Positions 16,150 through 24,619 of a stretch of DNA of 64,000 nt are shown here, in pieces. The notes below the pieces were generated by a model. That model was not told where the DNA came from, did not search any database, and saw only the letters and a list, made by a program, of their open reading frames with translations. A program made the position numbers and the translations under genes. Position 1 is the stretch's first letter. Each line of letters begins with the position of its first letter. The stretch is from Microbacterium sp. SY138 (GTDB lineage: Bacteria; Actinomycetota; Actinomycetes; Actinomycetales; Microbacteriaceae): positions 3,472,001 to 3,536,000 of the forward strand of contig NZ_CP155793.1 in the NCBI RefSeq assembly GCF_039729145.1, in the 5' to 3' direction.

Positions 16150-17249
16150 GGTGTTCTCGTTCCTTCGTTTTCGCGGAGAGGTTCGTGGTCGTCGAGGAGT
16201 GCGGGAAGCGCGGCGCGCCACAGCAGATCGGTCGGTGCGGGTGTGACCGCGAACAGGCGGTTGGTCAGCAGCACGGCGGCTGCTCCCGTTCCCGGAACGA
16301 GCCCGAGGGCGCAGCCGGTGTAGCCGGGGTGCCAGACCATGCGGGTCGGCCGCCCGGAGACGGCGATCGTCTCGCTGCGCCAGCCCAGCGCCTGCCCGGC
16401 ATCCGGTCCGTCCCGGAACAGTTCGGCAACCGTATCCGGCCCCCACAGCTCCGGATGCCGCTCCGGAGCGGCGAGCGCCGCCCCCAGGGTCAGCAGGTCA
16501 TCGACGGTGCTGAACAGCCCGGCGTGACCGGAGACACCCCCGAACGCATGGAAGCAGTTGCCGTCGTTCGCGACGCCGGCGATCTCGCCGTCACGCCAGG
16601 CGAAGTCCTTGTCGACGGTGAGGATCGGATACGGCTCTCCGGTCGCGACCATGCGACGCTCGGCGGCGTCGCCCACGGCGGACGAGGCGACGGGGCGGTC
16701 GACGGGTCCGTACCCGGTGTGATCGAGGCCGAGGGGCGCGGTCACCAGTTCGCGCACCGCGGCATCCAGGGGCAGTCCGGTGACGGCCGCGACGATGCGG
16801 CCGAGGAGCATGAACCCGAGGTCGGAGTAATGACGACCTTCGTCGAGGCCGTAGCGCAGCGGGAGGGCGTCGGCGGCCGCAGCGGCATCACCGGCGTGCT
16901 CGCGGTCGAGGTACAGCGGCTGCCATTCCCACAGGCCCGCACGATGCTGCAGGAGGTGGCGCACGGTCGTGCCCGGGGCGCAGGCGGTGCCGGGCACGAA
17001 ACGGTCGACCGGGTCGTCGAAGCCGAGGTCACCGCGGCTGACCAGTCGCAGGATCGCGGTCGTCGTCGCGGCGACCTTCGACACCGAGGCGATGTCGAAG
17101 GAAGTCGCGGTGGTCATCGGGGTTCCGGCCAGGTCCGCCAGACCACCCGCGGCGACGTCACGGCCCGCATCGGTCACGACACCGGCGACGGCGCCCCGCG
17201 GCGCGGCATCCGTCGCCAGAACAGCGGTGACGGCAACGGCGGCGGTCAT
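16146..17249 (-). CDS. Serine hydrolase, beta-lactamase/class C PBP-like
   Basis: A 367-aa enzyme of the penicillin-binding/AmpC-type fold. The nucleophile motif SxxK is SVSK (Ser55, Lys58); the second motif appears as YSD in HYSDLGFMLLG; the third region is near HPGYTGC. No export signal is seen, so it is probably cytoplasmic, unlike true beta-lactamases. Its place between the dipeptide epimerase and the ATPase gene, with 4-nt overlaps on both sides, suggests it cleaves an imported cell-wall peptide, ester or amide. That role is inference. Confidence 0.82.
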   Translation of the reverse strand: MTAAVAVTAVLATDAAPRGAVAGVVTDAGRDVAAGGLADLAGTPMTTATSFDIASVSKVAATTTAILRLVSRGDLGFDDPVDRFVPGTACAPGTTVRHLLQHRAGLWEWQPLYLDREHAGDAAAAADALPLRYGLDEGRHYSDLGFMLLGRIVAAVTGLPLDAAVRELVTAPLGLDHTGYGPVDRPVASSAVGDAAERRMVATGEPYPILTVDKDFAWRDGEIAGVANDGNCFHAFGGVSGHAGLFSTVDDLLTLGAALAAPERHPELWGPDTVAELFRDGPDAGQALGWRSETIAVSGRPTRMVWHPGYTGCALGLVPGTGAAAVLLTNRLFAVTPAPTDLLWRAALPALLDDHEPLRENEGTRTP

Positions 17250-18370
17250 GCGCGCACCTCCGAGCGGTCGACGAGGTCGACGAGGGTGTCGGGCCGGGTA
17301 TCGGATGCGAGGGTGGTGATGCCCAGTCCGGTGCCCGATCCGGGTTCCAGCATGTCTCCGGACAGCGCCACGCCACCCACCACGGGCGAGCTCCGCAGCC
17401 ACAACGCGGCATCCAGGTCGTGCACCACGTCGGGGGCGACAGCGGCGGCCAGGTGGGCGGCGGCCGTCACGCCGACGTGCGATTCCATCATGCAGCCGAT
17501 CACCACGCCCAGACCCGCTGTGCGGGCGACTTCTGCCGCAACGAAGGCCTCGGCCAGGCCGCCGGTCTTGGCGAGCTTGATGTTCACGAGGTCTGCGGCA
17601 CCACGGTCGGCGACGACCCGGACATCCCGCGCCGTGCGCACCGACTCGTCGGCCATGATCGGCGTGCCGACGGCGGCCGTGACCGCGGCGAGCGCGTCGA
17701 GGTCGTGCGCCGCGACCGGCTGCTCGACGAGTTCGAGCCCGAGCCCCTCGTCTTCGGCGGCCCGGATCACCCGGATCGCGGTCTCGACATCCCAGGCCTG
17801 GTTGGCGTCGACGCGCAGCGTGATGGCAGGCCCGACCGCGGCACGCACGGCCCGGAGCCCGGCGACCGTGTCGTGCGCCGCGGACGCCTTGATCTTGAGG
17901 CATCCGAAGCCCGCGGCGACGTGCTCCTCGGAAACGGCTGCCAGCGCGGACGGCTCGCCCGCGGACAGGGTCATGTCGGTGCGGATGCGCGCGGGCGCCG
18001 GTGCGCTCGTGAGGCTCTGCGCAAGCGGGAGTCCGCGCTGCTGGGCGGCGAGGTCGGCGACGGCGCACTCGACCGCGCTGCGGGCCGCGGCATTGCCCCA
18101 CACTGCACGGGCGATGTCGGCGGCGATCCCGGGATCACCGACGTTCCGTCCGAGCACGACCTCGGCGAGGGGTCCTGCCACCACGGCGGCGACGCTCGGC
18201 GGACTCTCCCCCGTCACGCGCCAGCTCACGGCGGCTTCGCCGTATCCTCGACGACCGTCGACGTCGCTCACCTCGACGAGCACGACGTCGAGGTGCTCCG
18301 TCTGCCGCACCGCCGTGACGAACGGACGCACCAGGGGCGACGGGACGCGGAGCACGCGGATGCGCTCCAC
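17246..18370 (-). CDS. Dipeptide epimerase (L-Ala-D/L-Glu epimerase-like, enolase superfamily)
   Basis: A 374-aa member of the mandelate racemase/muconate lactonizing group. Catalytic Lys is in CLKIKAS. The Mg ligands lie in RVDANQAWD, LVEQPV and IMADES, and the second Lys is in NIKLAKTGG. The closing segment GCMMESHVGVTAAAHLAAA is like bacterial Ala-Glu epimerases. Those enzymes convert L-Ala-D-Glu from murein into L-Ala-L-Glu for catabolism, which fits the murQ/anmK context. The GTG start at 18370 has no strong ribosome site; it lies 22 nt after the GNAT stop. Other dipeptide specificities are possible. Confidence 0.82.
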   Translation of the reverse strand: MERIRVLRVPSPLVRPFVTAVRQTEHLDVVLVEVSDVDGRRGYGEAAVSWRVTGESPPSVAAVVAGPLAEVVLGRNVGDPGIAADIARAVWGNAAARSAVECAVADLAAQQRGLPLAQSLTSAPAPARIRTDMTLSAGEPSALAAVSEEHVAAGFGCLKIKASAAHDTVAGLRAVRAAVGPAITLRVDANQAWDVETAIRVIRAAEDEGLGLELVEQPVAAHDLDALAAVTAAVGTPIMADESVRTARDVRVVADRGAADLVNIKLAKTGGLAEAFVAAEVARTAGLGVVIGCMMESHVGVTAAAHLAAAVAPDVVHDLDAALWLRSSPVVGGVALSGDMLEPGSGTGLGITTLASDTRPDTLVDLVDRSEVRA

Positions 18371-18392
18371 GGCACTCAACTCAGGACTCCGC

Positions 18393-18896
18393 TCATGCCC
18401 ACTCCTTGCGCATGCGCTGTTCGGGCTCACCGAACTCCGGCTGCGTGTGGGTGGCGCCGTCGGGGTGCCAGCCCTTCGCCTCGTAGAAGCCGATCGACGG
18501 CGCGTTCGCCGCGAACACCCACAGCGTCGCGGCCTCGGCCCCGGCGTCCCGCAGGTCCGCGGTCGCCTGCGCCAGCAGCGCGCCGCCGATCCCACCGCCA
18601 TGGGCGCGTGGCGAAACGTACAGGGAATGCACGGCCCCGTCGATCCGCCCGTCGTCGGCAGTGGTCGCGGCGTACCGGGTGATCCCGACGATCCCGCCGT
18701 CGCGGACGGCCACGAGCACGACGCCGACCGGTTCGGCGAGCACCCGGCGCCACAGGGCCTCGGCACGCTCATCGGTCATCGCGTCGATCGCCGCGTCGGG
18801 CAGCACACCCCGGTAGCTCTCGCGCCAGCACGCGAGGAACACCTCGAGCACCCCGGACAGGTCGTCCGGGGTCGCGGGGCGCACCTGGAGGCTCAC
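18393..18896 (-). CDS. GNAT family N-acetyltransferase
   Basis: A 167-aa GNAT protein. It has the N-terminal VRPATPDDLSGVLEVFLACWRESYRG, the acetyl-CoA loop RAHGGGIGGALL, and the C-terminal ANAPSIGFYEAKGWHPDG. The acceptor is unknown. Starts at GTG 18896, overlapping the anmK stop (GTGA). In this operon an amino-sugar or amino-acid product of muropeptide breakdown is a reasonable acceptor, but that is inference. Confidence 0.85.
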   Translation of the reverse strand: MSLQVRPATPDDLSGVLEVFLACWRESYRGVLPDAAIDAMTDERAEALWRRVLAEPVGVVLVAVRDGGIVGITRYAATTADDGRIDGAVHSLYVSPRAHGGGIGGALLAQATADLRDAGAEAATLWVFAANAPSIGFYEAKGWHPDGATHTQPEFGEPEQRMRKEWA

Positions 18897-20083
18897 GATG
18901 CCGCGGCCTCCGTGAGCACGAGGGAGTCGATGGAGGCGACGGGTTCGGGCATCTGCAGCGGTCCGACACCGGGCGTGATGGTGCCGAGGATGCGCGGCTC
19001 GCGCGCTCCGGTGCCGCCGGGGACGATCGCGGGGACGCCGTGCATCGTGGACCAGCCGATGAGAGCGAGGAGGATCGCCTCCTTGCTGTCGGCCGCGGCG
19101 CCCAGCTCGTCGGCCAGCACGACCTCGGTGTCCGGCAGCGCGGCGCGCAGTCCGTCGAGGATCAGCGGGTTGCGGCATCCGCCGCCCGACACGGCGAGGA
19201 ACCCGATGCCGGCGGCCTCCACGTCCCCCGCGACCGTGCGGACCGTGAGCTCGGTCAGGGTGCGCACCACATCGGCGACCGGGATCTCCCGGTTCTGCGC
19301 GGCGAGGTGCTCCTGCACGTAGCCGAGGTGGAAGTGCTCCTTGCCCGTGCTCTTGGGCGGGGTGAGAGCGTAGTACGGGTCGTCGAGCAGAGCAGCCAGC
19401 AGCGCCTCGTCGACCTGACCGGTGCGGGCGATCGCGGCGTCGTCGTCGTAGCCGAGCGGGTTGAGGTCGTGCTCGACGATGACCGCGTCGACCAGTGCGT
19501 TCGCGGGGCCGATGTCGTACGCGACAAGGCCGTCCTGCCGCACCACGGTCATGTTCGAGATGCCGCCCAGGTTGAGGGCTGCAGAGACCCCGGCGCGCGA
19601 ACGCAGCAGCAGCTCGTCGAGGAACGACACCAGCGGGGCGCCGTGGCCGCCGACCGTGATGTCGCGGATGCGGATGTCGGAGACCACGGGGGCGCCGACC
19701 TTCTCGGCGATCCAGGCCGGCTGCCCGATCTGCAGGGTGCCCAGCGCGTGCGCGCCGTCGACCCAGTGGTAGACGGTCTGCCCGTGCGAGCACACGGCAT
19801 CGACACCGCCGACCTCTGCCGCGATGTCGGCCGCGACCGCGGCGAACGCCTGCCCGATGAGGGTGTCGAGCTCCGCCACCTCGGCGAGCGTGGTCTGCGC
19901 CGGTGGCAGCGCAGCGATCAGGCGCGCCCGCAGCTCGGGGGCGTAGGGCACGCTCGTCGCCGCGAGCACCGTGCCGTGCAGATCCACGCCGTGGGCGGTG
20001 AAGCCGCCACTGGTCGTGAAGTCGACGACGGCGGCATCGATCCCGTCGTGCGAGGTGCCGGAGATCAGTCCGAGGACGCGCAT
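18893..20083 (-). CDS. anmK: Anhydro-N-acetylmuramic acid kinase
   Basis: A 396-aa sugar kinase of the hexokinase-like fold. The N-terminal GTSHDGID is the family phosphate-binding motif. NLGGISNMTV and the late SGGGCRNPLI complete the ATP and sugar sites. AnmK opens 1,6-anhydro-MurNAc and phosphorylates it to MurNAc-6-phosphate, the substrate of MurQ encoded just upstream. The genes overlap by one base (TGATG). Slightly longer than the roughly 370-aa proteobacterial enzyme. Confidence 0.93.
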   Translation of the reverse strand: MRVLGLISGTSHDGIDAAVVDFTTSGGFTAHGVDLHGTVLAATSVPYAPELRARLIAALPPAQTTLAEVAELDTLIGQAFAAVAADIAAEVGGVDAVCSHGQTVYHWVDGAHALGTLQIGQPAWIAEKVGAPVVSDIRIRDITVGGHGAPLVSFLDELLLRSRAGVSAALNLGGISNMTVVRQDGLVAYDIGPANALVDAVIVEHDLNPLGYDDDAAIARTGQVDEALLAALLDDPYYALTPPKSTGKEHFHLGYVQEHLAAQNREIPVADVVRTLTELTVRTVAGDVEAAGIGFLAVSGGGCRNPLILDGLRAALPDTEVVLADELGAAADSKEAILLALIGWSTMHGVPAIVPGGTGAREPRILGTITPGVGPLQMPEPVASIDSLVLTEAAAS

Positions 20084-20988
20084 CAGTTCTCCTCCAGTGC
20101 AGTGCGCAGCCGACCGTCGGCCGCGTCCAGTCGTGCGGTGGCCGCGGCGAGGTCCTCGCCGCGGCGGATCATGATCGACGCGAGCTTCACGTCGTATGAG
20201 GTCGCCTCCAGTGCCGCCTTCGCCGCGCCCCGATCGACATCCGCGATGGTCTGCACCATTCGGATCGCCCGCTCGCGGAGCTTGTGGTTGGTGGCCTTCA
20301 CGTCCACCATCAGGTTGCCGTAGGCCTTGCCGTTCCGCACCATCGAGATGGTCGAGAACATGTTGAGCACGAGCTTCTGGGCCGTACCCGACTTGAGCCG
20401 CGTCGAGCCGGAGAGCACCTCGGGGCCGACCTCGACCTCGATCCCGTGCTCCGCCGCCGCGCTCAGGGCGGTCCCGACGTTGCAGGAGAGACCGATGCTG
20501 AGGGCACCGCGTTCGCGCGCCCGACGGACAGCGGCGATCACGTAGGGCGTGCGTCCGCTCGAGGCGATGCCGATCACGGTGTCGAGCGGACCGATGCCCG
20601 CGGCATCGATGGCCGCAGCGCCCGCTTCCGCGTCGTCCTCTGCTCCCTCGACGGGGTTCACGATCGCGCCCGGCCCTCCGGCCATGATCGCGAACACCAG
20701 CTCGGGCGGGGTGCTGAAGGTGGGCGGGCACTCCGAGGCGTCGAGCACACCGATGCGGCCGGGGGTGCCCGCGCCGACGTAGACCAGGCGTCCGCCCTGC
20801 GCCATGCGATCGGCCGTCGCCTCGATCGCGGGCACGATCTGCGTGAGGGCACGTTGCACCGCGGCGGGCACCGTGGCATCCGCCTCGTTCATGGTCTGCG
20901 CGAGTTCGGCGACGCTCATGAGGTCGAGCTCCGCATAGCGGGGATCGCTGGCCTCCGTGGCCAGTCCACCGAGATCCTCCATGGTCAT
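20083..20988 (-). CDS. murQ: N-acetylmuramic acid 6-phosphate etherase
   Basis: A 301-aa SIS-fold lyase that removes D-lactate from MurNAc-6-P to give GlcNAc-6-P. It shows VGAGTPGRIGVLDASECPPTF with the catalytic Glu, GIASSGRTPYV and GPEVLSGSTRLKSGTAQKLVLNM, all MurQ hallmarks; a C-terminal helical UBA-like segment follows. I chose the ATG at 20988 because it overlaps the permease stop (ATGA) and follows AGAGGGAAG; an ATG at 20982 is also possible. It links anhydro-MurNAc salvage to amino-sugar metabolism. Confidence 0.94.
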   Translation of the reverse strand: MTMEDLGGLATEASDPRYAELDLMSVAELAQTMNEADATVPAAVQRALTQIVPAIEATADRMAQGGRLVYVGAGTPGRIGVLDASECPPTFSTPPELVFAIMAGGPGAIVNPVEGAEDDAEAGAAAIDAAGIGPLDTVIGIASSGRTPYVIAAVRRARERGALSIGLSCNVGTALSAAAEHGIEVEVGPEVLSGSTRLKSGTAQKLVLNMFSTISMVRNGKAYGNLMVDVKATNHKLRERAIRMVQTIADVDRGAAKAALEATSYDVKLASIMIRRGEDLAAATARLDAADGRLRTALEEN

Positions 20989-21872
20989 CGCTTCCCTCTG
21001 TTCCGGGGATCGAGGCTGTCGCGCAGCCCGTCGCCGAGCAGGTTCAGTCCGACGACGAGGAGCACCACGATCACGCCGGGCGCGATCATGGTCCACGGGG
21101 CGATCGTGACGAGCGTGCGCGCCTCGAAGATCATCGAGCCGAGCGAGGGTGCGGGCGGCGGCGTGCCGAGTCCGAGGAAGCTCAGCGAGGCCTCGGTGAG
21201 CACAGCCCACGAGAGCGAGAGCGTGACCTGCACGATGATGATCGACGTGATGTTCGGCAGCACGTGGCGGAACATGGTCGCCATGCGGCTCTGGCCGGTG
21301 CTCTTCGCGGCCTTGACGTACTCGACCTCGCGCAGCGACAGCACGGGCCCGCGGGTGACGCGGATGAAGATCGGCACGTAGACGATCGCGATGGCCACGG
21401 CGATGGTGAACCAATTGCGCTCGAACACCGAGGCCAGCGAGAGCGCGAGCAGCAGCGGCGGGAAGGCGAACAGCACGTTCGTGACCGCGGTGATCGCCCC
21501 GTCCGAGAAGCCGCGGTAGAACCCGGCGATGAGCCCGCACACGGTGCCGACCACGGTCGCGAAGGCCACGGCGACGACCGAGATCAGCGCCGAGTTGGCG
21601 ACGCCGGCGGCGACGCGCGAGAACACGTCGCGCCCGAACTGATCGGTGCCGAACCAGTGCACGGCCGACGGCGGCTGCAGGCGAGACGGCGGGTCCTGCG
21701 CGAGCGGGTCGAAAGGCAGCAGGCCGAACGCCGAGACGAGGCTCAGCACGGCGAGCAGGACCACGATGATGAGGCCGGTGAGTCCGCTGCGGCTGCGCAG
21801 CAGGAGACGCACGCGCTCCATGGTGCGCCCGCCGCCGGGGGCGAGGGCCGGAGTCTGAGAGATGTCGGTCAT
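20985..21872 (-). CDS. ABC transporter permease (DppC/OppC type)
   Basis: A 295-aa inner-membrane permease with six hydrophobic segments. The N-terminal extension carries the OppC-type motif HWFGTDQFGRDVFSR, and the EAA-type coupling loop is near EVEYVKAAKSTGQSRMATMFRHVLPN. It pairs with the DppB-type permease encoded just upstream; the genes overlap by 4 nt. Part of the putative muropeptide importer. Confidence 0.92.
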   Translation of the reverse strand: MTDISQTPALAPGGGRTMERVRLLLRSRSGLTGLIIVVLLAVLSLVSAFGLLPFDPLAQDPPSRLQPPSAVHWFGTDQFGRDVFSRVAAGVANSALISVVAVAFATVVGTVCGLIAGFYRGFSDGAITAVTNVLFAFPPLLLALSLASVFERNWFTIAVAIAIVYVPIFIRVTRGPVLSLREVEYVKAAKSTGQSRMATMFRHVLPNITSIIIVQVTLSLSWAVLTEASLSFLGLGTPPPAPSLGSMIFEARTLVTIAPWTMIAPGVIVVLLVVGLNLLGDGLRDSLDPRNRGKR

Positions 21873-22840
21873 GCGGCACGCACCCGAGGATCGATGACCC
21901 GGTACAGCAGGTCGGTGAGCAGGTTGACGATGACGAAGGCGAGCGCGATCACGAGCACGGTGCTCTGCACGAGCGCGTACTCCTTCTGCTGGATGCCGAG
22001 CAGCACCTGGCGTCCGATGCCGGGGAGCGAGAAGATCTGCTCGACCACGACGGCACCGCCGAGGAGGTAGCCGAACTGCAGGCCGGTCATCGTGACGATG
22101 GGCACCAGCGCGTTGCCGAGCACGTGGCGCACCTGCAGGCGACGCGGAGGGACGCCCTTCGCCCTGGCGGTGCGGATGAAGTCGTTGGAGCGGATCTCGA
22201 GCACGGCCGTGCGGGTGGTGCGCATGATCGGTGCGGCGATGCCGAAGCCGAGCACGATCGAGGGCAGCAGCATCTGCTGGAGGTTCAGCAGCGGATCCTC
22301 GAACAGCGTGGCGTAGGCCTGGCCATTCGGGTTGAAGCCGAACGACGAGGCGAGGATCGCCAGGAGTGCCGTGCCGAGCAGGAACGCGGGGATGGAGAGA
22401 CCGGCGAGGCCGACGACCTGTCCGACGCCGTCGCGGAACGAGTCGGGCTTCGAGGCGGAGAGCATGCCGAGCGGGATGCCGATGGCCAGCGCGATCACGA
22501 TCGAGAAGATCGCCAGCTCGAACGTCACGGGGAGGGCGGCGGCGGTGAGGTCGAGGACGCTCGTCTGCGCCCGTGACGAGAAGCCGAGGTTGCCGGTGAA
22601 GATGTTGCCCAGCCACGAGAAGAACTGCACGACGAGCGGCTGGTCGAGGCCGTAGTAGGACTCGAGGGCGGCGCGCTGCGAGGGCGTGAGAGCGGCCGCC
22701 TCGGTGCCGAGGCCGGAGCTGATCTGGTCGCCGGGGATGGCGCGCAGCATCAGGAAGACGAAGATGGCGACGCCGAGGAGCGTGCCGAGGGCTGCGAGGA
22801 TGCGTCGCAGCACGCTGTTGCGGAGGAGCTGTCTGAACAT
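21869..22840 (-). CDS. ABC transporter permease (DppB/OppB type)
   Basis: A 323-aa permease with six membrane segments. The first 35 residues (RRILAALGTLLGVAIFVFLML) and the EAA loop NDFIRTARAKGVPPRRLQVRHVLGNALVP are diagnostic of OppB-type subunits. It follows the binding-protein gene by 66 nt and overlaps the DppC-type gene by 4 nt. Confidence 0.92.
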   Translation of the reverse strand: MFRQLLRNSVLRRILAALGTLLGVAIFVFLMLRAIPGDQISSGLGTEAAALTPSQRAALESYYGLDQPLVVQFFSWLGNIFTGNLGFSSRAQTSVLDLTAAALPVTFELAIFSIVIALAIGIPLGMLSASKPDSFRDGVGQVVGLAGLSIPAFLLGTALLAILASSFGFNPNGQAYATLFEDPLLNLQQMLLPSIVLGFGIAAPIMRTTRTAVLEIRSNDFIRTARAKGVPPRRLQVRHVLGNALVPIVTMTGLQFGYLLGGAVVVEQIFSLPGIGRQVLLGIQQKEYALVQSTVLVIALAFVIVNLLTDLLYRVIDPRVRAA

Positions 22841-22906
22841 GCGCGTGTGTGGGTGCCTGTCGTCGGGGAGGGAGGGGGCGCGGGGTGGCCGCGCCCCCTC
22901 GATCCG

Positions 22907-24454
22907 CTACTTGATGGAGGTGGTCCGCAGGTACTGCAGCGAGCCGTTCACCATCGGGACGAAGCCGTCGACGGTCGACGCGGTCGCCGTGTAGGTGTAG
23001 CTCGTGAACAGCCAGATCCACGCGGCGTTGTCCTCGAGGTTCTCCGAGACCTGCGCGTAGATGTCCTTCCGCTTGTCCGGGTCGGCCGTCTGGCGGCCCT
23101 CGGCGAACAGTGCGTCGAGCTCGGGCGAGGAGTAGCCGGCGACCTTGTTCAGGTTTCCGGTGCTCGTGAAGTACCGGCCGTACATGCCGTCGGGGTCGGG
23201 GCGACCGCCGTTGAGCGCGACCGCCGCGTCGAAGTCGGCCGCGATCCAGCGGTCGACGAACGCGCCGGACTCGAGCACCTCGAGGTCGAGCGTGATGTTC
23301 GCGTCCGCCAGCTGGGCCTTGAGGTTCTGCGCCTCGTTGACCGAGGTGGCGTACTCCCCCTGCGAGACGATCGTCTTGATGGTGACGCCGTCTTCCTTGC
23401 CCGCCTTCTTCAGGTACTCGGCGGCCTTGTCGAGGTCGCGCTCGGGGCACGGACGGGCATCCGGGTCGGACTTGTACGCGGGCGACGTGATCGGGCCGGT
23501 GACCTCGCCCTCGCCGAGCGCAGCGGTGTCGAGCACCTCCTGACGGTCGATCGCGCACTGGATCGCGAGGCGCACGTTGACGTCGGTGAGGTCGCCGCGC
23601 GTGGCGTTCAGCTGCAGCGCGTGGTAGCTCAGCTGCGGGGTCGTGGCGACCTCCACATTGGCACCCTCGGCGGTCTGCGCGACCAGCGGGTCGTCGAACA
23701 CGGCCAGCTGCACGTTGCCGGACTGCATCGCCGAGACGATCGACGACTCGTCGGGGATCACGCGGAACTCGACCGTGTCGAGCAGCGCGGTGTCTCCCCA
23801 GTAGTCCTCGTTCTTGGCGAGCGTGATCGACTGGCTCGCCTTGCGGTCGTCGAGGATGAAGGGGCCGGTGCCGTTCGGCGTGGTGTTCAGCCCCTCTTCG
23901 GTGTCGTCCGAGGACAGCATCGCCATGTTGATCACGGCGAGGTTCGCGGGGAGCGCGGCGTCGGGAGCGCTGAGGGTGAGGGTGACGGTCTTCTCGTCGG
24001 TGGCCTCGACCGCGGTGACCGAGGCGAGGGAGCTGCGCGCGACGGCGGCCGTCGCCTCAGCCGCGATCGCGTCGAGCGAGTACTTGACGTCTTCCGAACC
24101 GAAGGTGCTCCCGTCGGCGAACGTGACGCCCTCGCGCAGGTGGAAGGTCAGGGTGAGGCCGTCTTCGGAGACGTCCCACGACTCGGCGAGGCCGGGGACC
24201 ACGTTGAGGTCCTCGTCGAACTCGGTCAGCGTGCCGTACAGGTTCTGCAGCACATTGACGGCCTGGAACTGGGTGGCCTTCCAGGGGAACAGGGTGTCCG
24301 GGTCGCTGGTGACGCCGATGACGAGGTCGCCGCCCGCCGCGCCCTCGGAGGGCTTCGGGTCGGATGCGGGTGCGGAACACCCGGTGATGACGAGGGCGAA
24401 GGCGAGGCCCGTCGCCGTGAGAGCGCCGAGTGACGCCCAGCGTGCTGTGCTCAT
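22907..24454 (-). CDS. ABC transporter substrate-binding lipoprotein (peptide type, SBP_bac_5)
   Basis: A 515-aa extracellular lipoprotein: signal peptide with lipobox VITGC (acylated Cys26), then an SBP_bac_5 domain opening GDLVIGVTSDPDTLFPW, with the family's LAESWDVSEDGLTLTFHLREGVTFADG. It is the first gene of the operon and divergent from an RpiR-type regulator. Family members bind oligopeptides, nickel or muropeptides. Context with murQ, anmK and the epimerase argues for murein peptides or MurNAc-peptides. Specificity is inference. Confidence 0.92.
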   Translation of the reverse strand: MSTARWASLGALTATGLAFALVITGCSAPASDPKPSEGAAGGDLVIGVTSDPDTLFPWKATQFQAVNVLQNLYGTLTEFDEDLNVVPGLAESWDVSEDGLTLTFHLREGVTFADGSTFGSEDVKYSLDAIAAEATAAVARSSLASVTAVEATDEKTVTLTLSAPDAALPANLAVINMAMLSSDDTEEGLNTTPNGTGPFILDDRKASQSITLAKNEDYWGDTALLDTVEFRVIPDESSIVSAMQSGNVQLAVFDDPLVAQTAEGANVEVATTPQLSYHALQLNATRGDLTDVNVRLAIQCAIDRQEVLDTAALGEGEVTGPITSPAYKSDPDARPCPERDLDKAAEYLKKAGKEDGVTIKTIVSQGEYATSVNEAQNLKAQLADANITLDLEVLESGAFVDRWIAADFDAAVALNGGRPDPDGMYGRYFTSTGNLNKVAGYSSPELDALFAEGRQTADPDKRKDIYAQVSENLEDNAAWIWLFTSYTYTATASTVDGFVPMVNGSLQYLRTTSIK

Positions 24455-24540
24455 TGCTGGATCCTCCTGAATGTGACGCGCCGCCGTGGCGTCGGGTCAG
24501 GCGCTGTTGCCTGCCGCCCCGTGAACGTCGTCGGTCGTGG

Positions 24541-24598
24541 TTGGTACCAAAAGTACACGAAGGTCACTACAGATGTAACAGAAGTTCCTCTACTGTTA
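24541..24598. promoter_or_regulatory. Inverted repeats between the importer operon and the RpiR gene
   Basis: Two symmetric elements: the perfect palindrome TTGGTACCAA (24541-24550), and TAACAG-N11-CTGTTA (24576-24581 and 24593-24598). RpiR/MurR proteins often bind such inverted repeats. Either could control both divergent promoters. Confidence 0.5.
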
Positions 24599-24619
24599 TG
24601 AACAGTGATCGGAGACCCC

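Noticed and set aside
16185..19322. A 1045-codon plus-strand frame opposite the recycling operon
   Set aside because: It crosses several real minus-strand gene boundaries and overlaps; it is a shadow.
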